Assembly (NCBI GenBank): GCA_000719695.1
Contig: JOHN01000006.1
Location: 62,001-126,000, forward strand
Length of the DNA stretch: 64,000 bases
Direction: 5' to 3'
Origin: Streptomyces sp. NRRL F-6131
GTDB lineage: Bacteria > Actinomycetota > Actinomycetes > Streptomycetales > Streptomycetaceae
This document shows, piece by piece, positions 48,920-58,157 of this stretch. Under the pieces are notes generated by a model. The model was not told the DNA's origin and did no database searches. It was given only the letters and a program-made list of their open reading frames with translations. How positions within the stretch are numbered: the first letter of the stretch is position 1; every line of letters starts with the position of its first letter. The position numbers and the translations under genes are program-made.

Positions 48920-51900
48920 CGGGCAGTGCCTTTCGGGTCCGCGGTGGACTGGCCTCGGGCGGCGTGGGCGGCGAGCATGGCCGTCTCCACCCTGGCGGTG
49001 AGCGAGGCGACGGTGGGGTGGTCGAAGACCTCGCGGAGCGGGAGGTCGACGCCGAAGGCCCGGTGGATCTCCCACATGAGCTGCACGGCGGCGATGCTGT
49101 TGCCGCCGAGTTCGAAGAAGTTGTCGTGGATGCCGAGCGCGGGCAGGTCCAGCAGGGTCCGCCAGAGCTCGGTGAGGGTGCGTTCGCGCCGGTTGCGCGG
49201 GGGGACGTGGGCGCGGGTGGCGCCGAGGTCGGCCGCGGCGGGGGCGGGCAGGGCGCGCCGGTCGGTCTTGCCGCTGGGGCTGAGCGGCAGGGCGTCCAGC
49301 AGGACGAGGACGTCGGGCACCATGTGGCCGGGCAGCCGTTCGGCGAGGTGCGCGCGCAGGGCGGCGGCGTCGGGCGCGTCGCCACCGTCGGTGCGGTCGG
49401 GGGCGGCGTAGCCGACCAGCCGGGGGTGGCCGGGGGTGTCCTCGCGCAGCAGGACGGCGGCGGCCCGCACGCCGGGGTGGTCGGCGAGCACGGCCTCGAT
49501 CTCGCCGAGCTCGATCCGGAAGCCGCGCAGTTTGACCTGGTCGTCGGCGCGGCCGAGGAAGTCGAGCCGCCCGTCGGGCAGGTGGCGCACGAGGTCGCCG
49601 GTGCGGTAGATCCGGGCGCCCTTGCGGCCGGCGAAGGGGTCGGGCCGGAAGCGCTCCTCGGTGAGGTCGGGCCGGTCGAGGTAGCCCCGGGCCAGGCCCG
49701 CGCCGCCGATCCACAGTTCGCCGGGGACGCCGGCCGGCAGCAGCTGCCGGTTGCGGTCCAGCACGTAGGCGCGCATGTTGCCCATCGGCCGTCCGATCGG
49801 CGGGGAGCCGGTGTAGCGGCCGGGCTCGCACTCCTCGGCGATGACGGTGACGGTGCCCTCGGTGGGGCCGTAGCCGTTGACGAACCGCCGGCCGGGCACC
49901 GACCAGTCGTCGACGAGTCCGCCGGAGAAGGCCTCGCCGCCGACGAAGCAGATCCGCAGCCGCGGGAAGCCCCGGCCGTCGAGCAGCTTCATCACCGCGG
50001 GGGGCATGTCCATCACGGTGACGCCCTGCTCGGTCATGAAGCGGGTGAGGTCGCGGACCGAGAGCAGGGTCTCCCGGCGGGCCAGGCAGAGCCGGGCGCC
50101 GCTGGTCAGGGCGCCGAAGATCTCGAAGACCGAGACGTCGAAGCTGAGCGAGGCGAACTGCAGCATCCGGTCGTGCGGGCCCAGCCCGAACATCTCGTGG
50201 ACGTTGGCCATGAAGTTGCAGACCGAGCGGTGCTCGACCAGCACGCCCTTGGGGCGGCCGGTGGAGCCGGAGGTGTAGATGACGTAGGCCGCGCCGTCCG
50301 GTCCGGCGACCGGGTCGGGCCGGCCGTCGGGCTGCCGGGCGAGCTCCGGGTCGGTGTCGAGTTCGACCACCGCGGCCGGGGTCGGCGGGACGCGGTCGCG
50401 GACGGCGGACCGGGTGAGCACCACCGGCGCCGCGCTGTCGGCGAGCATGAAGGCGAGCCGGTCGGCCGGGTAGTCCGGGTCGAGCGGGACGTAGGCGGCG
50501 CCGGCCTTGAGGACGCCGAGCACGGCGATCACGAGGTCCGGCGAGCGGTCGACGCAGACCGCGACCCGGCTGCCGGGGCCGGTGCCGAGGGCGCGCAGCC
50601 GGTGGGCCAGGCGGTTGGCGCGGCGGTCGAGTTCGGCGTAGGTCAGGGTGACGTCGGACTCGAAGGCGAGGGCGACGGCCCCGGGGTCGGCGTCCACCCG
50701 GCGCTCGAACAGCTGGTGCACGGTGGCGCCGTCCTCGAACGGCCGGGCGGTGTCGTTCCAGGTGTGGACCTGCTCGTGGTACTGGTCCGGGTCGAGCAGC
50801 GGCAGCCGGGTGAACGGCCGCTCCGGGTCGGCGAGGGCGGCGTCGAGCAGGGTGGTCAGCGCGGCCAGGGCACGGCGCACGGTCGGCGCGGTGAACAGGT
50901 CGGTGCGGTACTCGGCGGTGAGCCGCAGTCCGTCCCGGCAGGGGGTGGCGGAGAGGCCGAGGTCGGCGCGGGCGGTGCCGGCGTCGAGTTCGACGACGGA
51001 GGCCTGCGGCCCGCCGAGGTCGAACTCGGCCCGGTGCGCGTCCTCCAGGGTGAACATGACCTGGTAGACGGGGTCCCGGTCGACCGTGCGGCCGGCGCCG
51101 GCCAGTTCGACGATGCGTTCGAAGGGCGTCTCCTGGTGGGCGAAGGCGCCGAGCACCACCGCCCGGACCCGGTGGAGCAGCTCGCGGTAGCCCGGGTCGC
51201 CGCTCAGGTCGGTGCGCAGCGGCAGGGTGTTGATGAAGCAGCCGATCGGCTGCTCCGCGCCGGGCACGGTGCGTCCGGCGACGGCGGTGCCGAGCACGAC
51301 GTCCTCGGTGCCGGTGATCCGGGCGAGGTAGGCCTGGCAGAGGGCCACCAGGGCCGTGAACGGGGTGACGCCCTCGGCGCGGCACAGCGTCGTCAGCCGG
51401 TCCAGCAGCGCGGGCGGGACGAGGACGCTCTCCCGGGCGCCGCGGTTGGTGAGCCGGGGCGGCCGGGGGTGGTCGGTGGGCAGCCCGAGCTCCTGCGGCG
51501 CGCCGGCCAGGACCTGCCGCCAGTAGGCGGCGTGCGCGCCCCCGGAGGCCCGTTCGGCCTCCTCGCGCAGCGCCGGGACGAGGTCGGCCGGGCTCACGGC
51601 GGGCGGCGCGGGGGCGGGGGCACCGGTGGTCCCGGACCGGTAGAGGTCGGCGAGGTCCTGGCCGAGCAGGCCGAGCGACCAGCCGTCCAGGACGAGGTGG
51701 TGGACGACCAGGACGAGGACGTGGTGGTCGTCGGTGTGGCGGAGCAGCGCGGCGCGGAGCAGCGGGCCGGTGGCGGGGTCGAGCGGCTCGGCGGCGAACC
51801 GTGCCGTCCAGGCCCGCCGTTCCTCCTCGGTCCCGGCCTCGTGCAGCGGCAGGTCGAGGGCGGGCAGGCCGTCGGCGGGCGGGGCGTGGACGAGCTGGAC

Positions 51901-53928
51901 GGGTCGGCCGCCGTCGGTAATGAAGGTGGTGCGCAGGGCGTCGTGACGGGCGAGGAGGCGGCGCAGGGCGCGGTGCAGGGCCACCCGGTCCAGGGCGCCG
52001 CGCAGCTCGAGGGCGAGCGGGACGTGGTAGGCGGCGCCGGTGTCGTCGAGCCGGCTCAGCAGCCACATCCGGCGCTGGGCCGGGGAGAGCGGCAGCGGCC
52101 GGGAACGGTCGGCGGCCGGGCCGTCGGGTCCGGACGGTACGGATGGTGCGACAGGGGCGGGTGGCGCGGCAGGGGCGGGCGGGGCGGCGGCCAGGGCGGC
52201 GGCAAGGCCGCGGACGGTGGGGTCGGCGAGCACCGCCGTGAACTTCAGCTCCCGCGCGTGCCGCTCGCGCAGGGCGGCGACGACCCGGGCGGCGGACAGC
52301 GACGTGCCGCCGAGCAGGAAGAAGTCGTCGAGCGCGCCGACCCGGTCGGTGCCGAGCACCTCCTGCCAGAGCGCGGCGAGTTCGGTCTCGGCGCCGGGCC
52401 GCGGGGCGACGAACTCGCCGGTCGGGGCGGCGCGGGTGACGTCGGGCGCGGGCAGCGCGGCGCGGTCGACCTTGCCGTTGCGGGTGAGCGGCAGCTCCGG
52501 CAGGGGCAGGAACAGGGTCGGCACCTGATGGCCGGGCAGCCGCTCGGCCAGCCAGCCGCGCAGTTCGGCCCCGGTCGCGGTCGCGCCGGGGCGGAACACC
52601 GGGTGGGCGACCAGCCGCGGCCCGCCGGGCAGGTCCTCGCGCAGGGTGACGGCGGCCGCGGCGACCCGCGGGTGGCCGCACAGGACGGACTCGATCTCGC
52701 CGAGTTCGATCCGGAAGCCGCGCAGTTTGACCTGGCCGTCCTCGCGGCCGACGAAGCGCAGGCTGCCGTCGGGCCGACGCACGGCGAGGTCCCCGGTGCG
52801 GTAGTACCGGGGACCGCCGGGTTCCAGGGTGATGAAGCGTTCGGCGGTCAGGTCGGGGCGGTTGAGGTAGCCGCGGGCCAGTCCGGCGCCGGTGAGGTGG
52901 AGTTCGCCCTGCTCGCCGTCGGGGACGGGCCGGCGCCGGTGGTCGAGGAGCACCGCCGCGATGCCGGGGATCGGCCGGCCGATCGACGGCTCCCCGGCGG
53001 TGTCGGCCGGGTCGGCGGGGTCCAGCGGGGGGACCACGCCCGCCGTGGCGACCACCGTGCACTCGGTCGGCCCGTAGTGGTTGACCAGGGTGAACGGCAG
53101 GCCCGCCGGCGGGTGCCGGTGCAGCCGGTCGCCGCCGGTCAGCAGGTGGCGCAGCGCGGTGTGCGCGGGCCACGGCTCGTCGAGGACGAGTTCGGCCAGC
53201 GGGGTGGGCAGGAAGGCGAGCGTGATGCCCGCGTCGGCCAGCCAGCCGACCAGCTCGGGGGCGGAGCGGTGCCGGTCGGTGGCCAGGTGCAGTTCGGCCC
53301 CGGCCGCCAGGGTGGGCCAGATCTCCCAGACCGCGGCGTCGAAGGCCAGGCCGGCCAGCTGGGTGGTGCGGTCCCGCGCGGTGAGGCCGTAGGCGGCGGT
53401 GTGCCAGGCGACCAGGTGGGACAGGCCCTCGTGCGGGATCTCGACGCCCTTGGGCAGCCCGGTGGAGCCGGAGGTGTAGACGCAGTAGGCGACGTCGGCC
53501 GGTTCGACCGCCACCGGTCGCGGAGCCCGCTCGTCCGCACCGTCGCGCGGCAGGTCGAGCGAGGGGCAGGGCAGCGGCGGCAGGACGGCCCGCACGGCGG
53601 GCTCGGTGAGCACCAGCCGGGCGTCGGCGTCCCGGACCAGGAAGGCCAGCCGCTCGGCCGGGTGGCCCGGGTCGACGGGGACGTGGACCGCGCCGGCCTG
53701 GAGGACCGCGAGCATCCCCACCACCAGCTCGGGGGACCGGTGCGCGGCCAGCACCACCCGGTCGCCGCGGCCCACCCCCGCCTCCCGCAGCCGGGCCGCC
53801 AGCCCGGCCGCCCGGGCCACCAGGCTCCGGTAGGTCAGGCGCCGTTCGCCCTGCACCACGGCGGTCGCGTCCGGGGCGGCGAGCGCCGCCCGTGACACCA
53901 ACTCCTGTACCGGCACCGTGTTCACCAC
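48916..53928 (-). CDS. NRPS loading and second module, A-T-C-A-T
   Basis: 1670 aa. A1 (about 1-510) lacks a preceding condensation domain, so it starts the chain: [30 protein letters not shown]. Code by eye D-A-W-A-L-G-H-V-V, nearest to a leucine-type code. Carrier [14 protein letters not shown]. Condensation (about 630-1050) has [12 protein letters not shown]2 (about 1070-1560): [31 protein letters not shown]. Code D-V-F-D-F-G-G-V-T; the acidic residue at the 278 position suits a positively charged side chain. Carrier [14 protein letters not shown]. The GTG start at 53928 is preceded by GGAGG; an adjacent GTG three bases on is equally possible. Confidence 0.92.
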   Translation of the reverse strand: MVNTVPVQELVSRAALAAPDATAVVQGERRLTYRSLVARAAGLAARLREAGVGRGDRVVLAAHRSPELVVGMLAVLQAGAVHVPVDPGHPAERLAFLVRDADARLVLTEPAVRAVLPPLPCPSLDLPRDGADERAPRPVAVEPADVAYCVYTSGSTGLPKGVEIPHEGLSHLVAWHTAAYGLTARDRTTQLAGLAFDAAVWEIWPTLAAGAELHLATDRHRSAPELVGWLADAGITLAFLPTPLAELVLDEPWPAHTALRHLLTGGDRLHRHPPAGLPFTLVNHYGPTECTVVATAGVVPPLDPADPADTAGEPSIGRPIPGIAAVLLDHRRRPVPDGEQGELHLTGAGLARGYLNRPDLTAERFITLEPGGPRYYRTGDLAVRRPDGSLRFVGREDGQVKLRGFRIELGEIESVLCGHPRVAAAAVTLREDLPGGPRLVAHPVFRPGATATGAELRGWLAERLPGHQVPTLFLPLPELPLTRNGKVDRAALPAPDVTRAAPTGEFVAPRPGAETELAALWQEVLGTDRVGALDDFFLLGGTSLSAARVVAALRERHARELKFTAVLADPTVRGLAAALAAAPPAPAAPPAPVAPSVPSGPDGPAADRSRPLPLSPAQRRMWLLSRLDDTGAAYHVPLALELRGALDRVALHRALRRLLARHDALRTTFITDGGRPVQLVHAPPADGLPALDLPLHEAGTEEERRAWTARFAAEPLDPATGPLLRAALLRHTDDHHVLVLVVHHLVLDGWSLGLLGQDLADLYRSGTTGAPAPAPPAVSPADLVPALREEAERASGGAHAAYWRQVLAGAPQELGLPTDHPRPPRLTNRGARESVLVPPALLDRLTTLCRAEGVTPFTALVALCQAYLARITGTEDVVLGTAVAGRTVPGAEQPIGCFINTLPLRTDLSGDPGYRELLHRVRAVVLGAFAHQETPFERIVELAGAGRTVDRDPVYQVMFTLEDAHRAEFDLGGPQASVVELDAGTARADLGLSATPCRDGLRLTAEYRTDLFTAPTVRRALAALTTLLDAALADPERPFTRLPLLDPDQYHEQVHTWNDTARPFEDGATVHQLFERRVDADPGAVALAFESDVTLTYAELDRRANRLAHRLRALGTGPGSRVAVCVDRSPDLVIAVLGVLKAGAAYVPLDPDYPADRLAFMLADSAAPVVLTRSAVRDRVPPTPAAVVELDTDPELARQPDGRPDPVAGPDGAAYVIYTSGSTGRPKGVLVEHRSVCNFMANVHEMFGLGPHDRMLQFASLSFDVSVFEIFGALTSGARLCLARRETLLSVRDLTRFMTEQGVTVMDMPPAVMKLLDGRGFPRLRICFVGGEAFSGGLVDDWSVPGRRFVNGYGPTEGTVTVIAEECEPGRYTGSPPIGRPMGNMRAYVLDRNRQLLPAGVPGELWIGGAGLARGYLDRPDLTEERFRPDPFAGRKGARIYRTGDLVRHLPDGRLDFLGRADDQVKLRGFRIELGEIEAVLADHPGVRAAAVLLREDTPGHPRLVGYAAPDRTDGGDAPDAAALRAHLAERLPGHMVPDVLVLLDALPLSPSGKTDRRALPAPAAADLGATRAHVPPRNRRERTLTELWRTLLDLPALGIHDNFFELGGNSIAAVQLMWEIHRAFGVDLPLREVFDHPTVASLTARVETAMLAAHAARGQSTADPKGTAR

Positions 53929-53954
53929 TGCCGCCTCCCCGTCCTCTTCGGTTC

Positions 53955-55343
53955 TCAGCCGACCGTCTCGGCGTTCTGCTCGTCCTGCTCGTCGGCCTTG
54001 CCGACCCGGTCCACCGGGCCGGTCCCGTCCCCGGTGGCCGCACCGCCCTCGTCCGCCGGACCTCCCTCGTCCGCCGGACCGTCGGGGGCCACCGGACCGT
54101 CGGCGGCCGGCGGGAGTTCGCGCATCGCGCGGATCGGCGAGAACACGATCCACAGCGCGGAGGCGAACAGCCCCGCGGCGGCCACGAAGAGGGTGGGCCG
54201 CAGGCCGATGCCCTCGCCGAGCCAGCCGCCCAGCAGCGCGCCGACCGGCACCACGCCCCAGGAGACGAACCGGTAGCTGGCGTTCATCCGGCCGAGCAGG
54301 GCGTTCGGGGTGATGGTCTGACGCAGGCTCACCACCTGGATGTTGGCCACCATGGTGCCGACCCCGCCGACGAAGAACGACAGCACCAGCAGCGCCAGCA
54401 GCAGCGGCCGCGGTCCGTCGGCCAGCGGCACCACGACCGGGGCGGCGCAGCCGACCACCATGGCCAGAGAGACGGTCGACCCGACGCCCAGCCGCTCGGA
54501 GATCCGCTTGGCGAGGAGCGAGCCGACCAGCGAGCCGACCGCGCCGCCGCCGAGCACCAGGCCGACCGTGCCGGCCGACATGTCCCGCTCCCGGGTGGCG
54601 TACAGCAGGAAGACCGTCTCCAGCACCAGCCAGAACATGTTGTACGTCGCGGCCTCCAGCACGCAGGCCCGCAGCACCCGGTTGCCGAAGGTGAAGCGCA
54701 GGCCCTCGGCGATCTCCCGGCGCACCGGCCTGCGGTCCCGGGCGCGCTCGGGCGCCTCCTCCCGGCGGCGGACCAGGCCGAGGCCGGTCGCGGACACCGC
54801 GAAGGCGACCGCGCTGATCAGCACCGCGTCCTGGGGCGAGAGCCAGCCCGCGAGCCAGCCGGCCAGGGCCGGTCCGGCGACCTGCGCCACGGAGGCGCTG
54901 ACCTGGAGCTTGCTGTTGCCCTCCAGCAGGTCCTCGCGGTCCACCAGGGACGGCAGGTAGGCCTGGTAGGAGACCTCGAACAGCACGGTGAACACACCGG
55001 CCAGCAGCGCGGCGAAGCTGAGCCAGCCGATGGTCAGCAGGTCGGCCGCGTACAGCAGCGGCACACCGGCCAGCACGAGCGCCCGGCAGACCGTGCTGAC
55101 CAGCATGACCGGCCGCCGCCGGGAGCGGTCGGCCCAGACGCCGGCGAACAGCGTCAGGACCAGGAAGGGCAGGTACGACAGGGCGTTGAGGACGCCCATC
55201 GCGCGCGCGTCCACCTGCAGGGTGACGGCAGCGGTGAGGGGGATCGCGAGCAGCGTGATCTGGCTGCCGAACTGGGCGACGGTGTCCCCGGCCCAGAACA
55301 CCGTGAAGTCGCGATGGCCCCACAGGGAACGGCGCCCGGTCAC
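53955..55343 (-). CDS. MFS exporter of the NRPS product (MFS_3 type)
   Basis: 462 aa, about 12 helices: RRSLWGHRDFTVFWAGDTVAQFGSQITLLAIPLTA at the N-terminus, VWADRSRRRPVMLVSTVCRA as motif A, LEGNSKLQVSASVAQVAGPALAGWLAG, and later helices. This is the enterobactin-exporter-like group often encoded inside NRPS clusters. The GTG start overlaps the AmCP stop codon (GTGA), and the NRPS follows after 26 bases. A hydrophilic tail of about 55 residues with DEGG repeats ends the protein. It should export the finished peptide and perhaps gives self-resistance. Confidence 0.9.
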   Translation of the reverse strand: MTGRRSLWGHRDFTVFWAGDTVAQFGSQITLLAIPLTAAVTLQVDARAMGVLNALSYLPFLVLTLFAGVWADRSRRRPVMLVSTVCRALVLAGVPLLYAADLLTIGWLSFAALLAGVFTVLFEVSYQAYLPSLVDREDLLEGNSKLQVSASVAQVAGPALAGWLAGWLSPQDAVLISAVAFAVSATGLGLVRRREEAPERARDRRPVRREIAEGLRFTFGNRVLRACVLEAATYNMFWLVLETVFLLYATRERDMSAGTVGLVLGGGAVGSLVGSLLAKRISERLGVGSTVSLAMVVGCAAPVVVPLADGPRPLLLALLVLSFFVGGVGTMVANIQVVSLRQTITPNALLGRMNASYRFVSWGVVPVGALLGGWLGEGIGLRPTLFVAAAGLFASALWIVFSPIRAMRELPPAADGPVAPDGPADEGGPADEGGAATGDGTGPVDRVGKADEQDEQNAETVG

Positions 55344-55504
55344 TCGCCCCAGTCCTCCTCGACCTCCGGCGCGAGGCCGAGCAGGACCGGGTCGACGGCG
55401 AGGACCTCGAGTTCGCTGGCGCAGCCGGCGCAGTCGAGGACCTCACCGAGCCTGGGGTCGGCGGGCAGTGCGAGCCCTTCGTCGCACTCGGGGCAGACGA
55501 CCAT
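55340..55504 (-). CDS. lysW: Amino-group carrier protein (LysW-like AmCP)
   Basis: 54 aa, the length of Thermus LysW. Four Cys as two CxxC pairs (Cys4/Cys7 and Cys25/Cys28) form a zinc ribbon; the middle is acidic; the C-terminus is EVEEDWGE, the signature end of LysW. There the last Glu side-chain carboxylate is joined to the amino group of the substrate, masking it during side-chain chemistry. A strong AGGAGG precedes the ATG. It is the first gene of the operon with the MFS and NRPS genes. LysX, LysY and LysK lie about 19-22 kb downstream. It is too distant from housekeeping lysine or arginine genes to serve primary metabolism. Confidence 0.93.
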   Translation of the reverse strand: MVVCPECDEGLALPADPRLGEVLDCAGCASELEVLAVDPVLLGLAPEVEEDWGE

Positions 55505-55887
55505 GGTGGCCTCCTGGGGATCGGGCGGGTGGACGGGGACCGGCGGCCGGGGGCCGTCGGCCGCGCCGAACGTACCGGCGCCGGGGGCCGTGCGCGTCCG
55601 CACCGCATTGAGTTCCGCGGGCCGCCGCCTCAACGCCGTGCTTAGGCGCGTCCACGCCCGGCGACGGGCGGCGGGTCGGCCGGATGCCGTCGCCGGGCCG
55701 TGCCCGCGAGCCGGGACCTGCCCGGCGACACGCCTGACCTGAGCTCAATTCCGTGGCACGGAAAGGAGTTGGCGCCCGTTTCGTCGGCGATCTTGATGGA
55801 CATGAGTCAACTCGCTGACTAGTTTGACGTGTGCATCCGCCACACCCGCCCACAAGGCACCACTTCCTGCGAGCCGAGGACGGCACC
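55505..55887. promoter_or_regulatory. Divergent promoter region of the AmCP/NRPS operon and its regulator
   Basis: These 383 bases hold no gene I can support. They should contain the promoter for the AmCP/MFS/NRPS operon (minus) and for the regulator at 55888 (plus). The stretch 55741-55830 is less G/C-rich and carries AGTCA (55805-55809) and TGACT (55816-55820) as an inverted repeat, and a TTGATG (55793-55798) that could be a -35 for the regulator. No clear -10 is visible. Confidence 0.5.
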
Positions 55888-56553
55888 ATGCCCCTCCGAG
55901 TTTTGGTCTGCAACGATCTACCCATCGTGCGAGACGGCCTGCGCAGCCTCATCGAAGCCGAGCCCGACATGCTGGTCGTCGGCACCACCGACAGCGGGAT
56001 CGAGGCGATCGTCCTCGCCCGGACCCGGCGGCCCGACGTGGTCCTCTGCGGGCTGGAACTCCACGGGATCAGCGGGGTCGAGCTGATCCGGCGGCTCATG
56101 CGCGAACCGGGCGACGCGACACCCCGCATCGTCGCCCTCACCATGGTCGACGACGACGACACCGTCGCCGCCCTGCTCCACCTCGGTGTCAACGGCGTCC
56201 TGGTGCGCGACGCCACCGGGCAGGAGCTGGCCGCCAGCATCAGGTCCGCCGCCAAGGGCCAGACCACGCTCGCGCCCGAGCTGACCACCCGTCTGGTCGA
56301 CTGGTTCCGGCGCAGCAACCGCGGCTTCCCCGAGGAGCTCGCCGCCCCCCGTGAGGAGCTCACCGCCCGGGAGCGGCAGGTCCTGCTGCTGCTCGCCCGC
56401 GGGCTCTCCACCGAGGAGGTCGCCGAGCAGCTCTCCATCGGGGTCACCACCGTCCGCACCCATCTGTACCGTCTCAGATGCAAGCTCGCCGTGCGCGACC
56501 GTGCCCAGCTCGTCTCCTTCGCCTACCGCGCCGGACTCGTGAAGTCCGCCTGA
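55888..56553 (+). CDS. NarL/LuxR-type regulator with degenerate receiver domain
   Basis: 221 aa. Receiver-like N-terminus (LRVLVCNDLPIVRDGLRSLIEAEPDMLVVG) and a C-terminal LuxR HTH (LTARERQVLLLLARGLSTEEVAEQLSIGVTTVRTHLYRLR, given in parts). Where normal receivers carry the phospho-acceptor (VVLMDLxMPG), this reads VVLCGLELHG, with Gly for Asp, and the conserved Lys is replaced (VLVRDA), so it is probably not phosphorylated. Such atypical regulators often control antibiotic clusters by ligand binding. It is divergent from the AmCP/NRPS operon and is the likely pathway-specific regulator. ATG at 55888; a longer start at 55831 has no receiver homology. Confidence 0.88.
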   Translation: MPLRVLVCNDLPIVRDGLRSLIEAEPDMLVVGTTDSGIEAIVLARTRRPDVVLCGLELHGISGVELIRRLMREPGDATPRIVALTMVDDDDTVAALLHLGVNGVLVRDATGQELAASIRSAAKGQTTLAPELTTRLVDWFRRSNRGFPEELAAPREELTARERQVLLLLARGLSTEEVAEQLSIGVTTVRTHLYRLRCKLAVRDRAQLVSFAYRAGLVKSA

Positions 56554-56577
56554 CCCCGGAGAGGCCGGCCCCTAGCC

Positions 56578-58008
56578 ATGACCGAGGATCCTCGCCGCGT
56601 CGCCGTGGTGGGCGCGGGCGCGTCCGGCACGCTCACCGCCGCGCAGCTGCTGCGCCGCGCCGCCCGGGCCGGCGTCCCCCTGGACGTCCGGCTGATCGAC
56701 CGGGCTCCGGCGCCCGGCCGGGGCGCGGCCTACGCCACGACGGCCGACCAGCACCTGCTCAACGTGCCCGCCGGCCGGATGAGCGCCTTCGCGGAGGAGC
56801 CGGACGACTTCGTCGACTGGCTGGCCCGCCGGGCCCCCGGGGCGCACTCCGCCGCGGACCACGTCCCGCGCGGGCTCTACGGGGCCTACCTCGGCGACGT
56901 CCTGGCGACCGCCGCGGCACGCCCCGGCCCCGGGCGGCTGCACCGGGTGGACGACCGGGTCGTCGCCGCCCGGCGGGACGGCGCCGGTCTGTCGCTGCGG
57001 CTCGGCACCGGGCGCCGGCTGCACGCCGACGCCGTGGTGCTCGCCCTCGGCACCTTCCCGCCGGACTCCGCCTGGGCGCCCGCCCGGCTCCGCCGCTCGC
57101 CGCGGTTCGTGGCGGACCCGTGGGCGCCCGGGGCGCTCCACGGGCTCCCCGAGCGGCACGACCTGCTGCTCGTCGGCACCGGCCTCACCATGATCGACGT
57201 GGCGCTCGCGCTGGCCCGCCCCGGCCGGCGCGTCCACGCCGTCTCCCGGCACGGCCTGGTGCCCCGCCCGCACACCGCGACGGCGCTGCCCGCCGCCGGG
57301 CCGCCCGACGTCGACCCGGCGGCCGGGCTGCCCCGGGTGCGCCGCGCCCTGCTCGCCCACGTCTCGGCCTGCCGCCGCACCCACGGTGACTGGCGGGTCG
57401 GCATCGACAGCCTGCGCCCCGTCACCGCCGCGCTCTGGCAGGGCCTCTCCCCGACCGACCGCGCCCGGTTCCAGACCGACGACCGGCGCCTGTGGGAGGT
57501 CCACCGGCACCGGGCCGCCCCCGCGACGGCCCGGGCCTTCGCCGCCGCCGAGGCCGACGGCCGGATCACCGTCGGGCCGGGCGAGGTCGCCGACGCGACC
57601 CCCGTCGAGGACGGCGTCCGGGTCCGGCTGCACGACGGCCGCGTGCTGACGGTCGGCGCCGTGGTCAACTGCACCGGCCCGTCGGCCGACGTCCGCCGGG
57701 TGCCCGACCCGCTGGTGGCCGTCCTGCTCGGCGCCGGGCTGGCCGAGGCCGACGACCTCGGCCAGGGCTTCCGCACCGACGCCCGAGGTCGGGTCCGGCC
57801 CGCCGACGGTGCCGCGCCCGCCCCGCTGTGGACGCTCGGCGCGCTGCGCCGGGGCAGCCTGCTGGAGAGCACCGCGATCCCCGAAATCCGCGGCCAGGCC
57901 CGGGAGGTGGCCGAGGACATCCTCACCGGGGCCCTCACCGCCGCCGACGACCTCGGCGCGGTCGACGACCTCGGCGCCGTCGGCGCCACCGCCGGCGCCG
58001 ACCGCTGA
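56578..58008 (+). CDS. FAD/NAD(P)-binding protein (COG4529-like)
   Basis: 476 aa. N-terminal dinucleotide-binding motif VAVVGAGASGTLTAAQLLRRA, then the family block RGAAYATTADQHLLNVPAGRMSAFAEEPDDFVDWL (in parts), a second nucleotide site LLLVGTGLTMIDVALALA, and VVNCTGPSADV. The family is annotated as FAD-NAD(P)-binding oxidoreductases of unclear reaction, sometimes near amino acid or siderophore genes. It begins 24 bases after the regulator, so it is likely in the same transcript and possibly part of the cluster. The C-terminus ends in a duplicated DDLGAV unit (18-bp repeat before the stop). Confidence 0.82.
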   Translation: MTEDPRRVAVVGAGASGTLTAAQLLRRAARAGVPLDVRLIDRAPAPGRGAAYATTADQHLLNVPAGRMSAFAEEPDDFVDWLARRAPGAHSAADHVPRGLYGAYLGDVLATAAARPGPGRLHRVDDRVVAARRDGAGLSLRLGTGRRLHADAVVLALGTFPPDSAWAPARLRRSPRFVADPWAPGALHGLPERHDLLLVGTGLTMIDVALALARPGRRVHAVSRHGLVPRPHTATALPAAGPPDVDPAAGLPRVRRALLAHVSACRRTHGDWRVGIDSLRPVTAALWQGLSPTDRARFQTDDRRLWEVHRHRAAPATARAFAAAEADGRITVGPGEVADATPVEDGVRVRLHDGRVLTVGAVVNCTGPSADVRRVPDPLVAVLLGAGLAEADDLGQGFRTDARGRVRPADGAAPAPLWTLGALRRGSLLESTAIPEIRGQAREVAEDILTGALTAADDLGAVDDLGAVGATAGADR

Positions 58009-58157
58009 TCCGGGGACTGGCCGAAGTCCGCCCCCGCACCGCCCCCGTGGCGTCCGCGACCGGGACGGTACGGGGGCGGGCCGCTACATTGGACGGAGGG
58101 CCGGGGAGGGGGGCGGGCACCGGGTTCGTTCCGGTTCCGCGGCCGTTGGGAGGACCC

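Noticed and set aside
45638..54043. A continuous minus-strand open frame of about 2800 codons across the NRPS region
   Set aside because: Its first two thirds is Arg/Pro-rich shadow reading of the A-T-C-A-T NRPS in another frame; only its last part, from the ATG at 48919, is a real NRPS gene. In such G/C-rich DNA long open shadow frames are expected.
55340..55504. AmCP gene considered as a zinc-ribbon domain of a primary-lysine LysW
   Set aside because: Streptomycetes make lysine through diaminopimelate, not aminoadipate, so a LysW here has no place in lysine synthesis; its operon partners are NRPS genes.
55831..55887. Upstream in-frame start for the NarL-type regulator (19 extra residues)
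   Set aside because: The extension (His/Pro-rich) precedes the receiver fold, while the ATG at 55888 starts exactly at the receiver strand (MPLRVLV).
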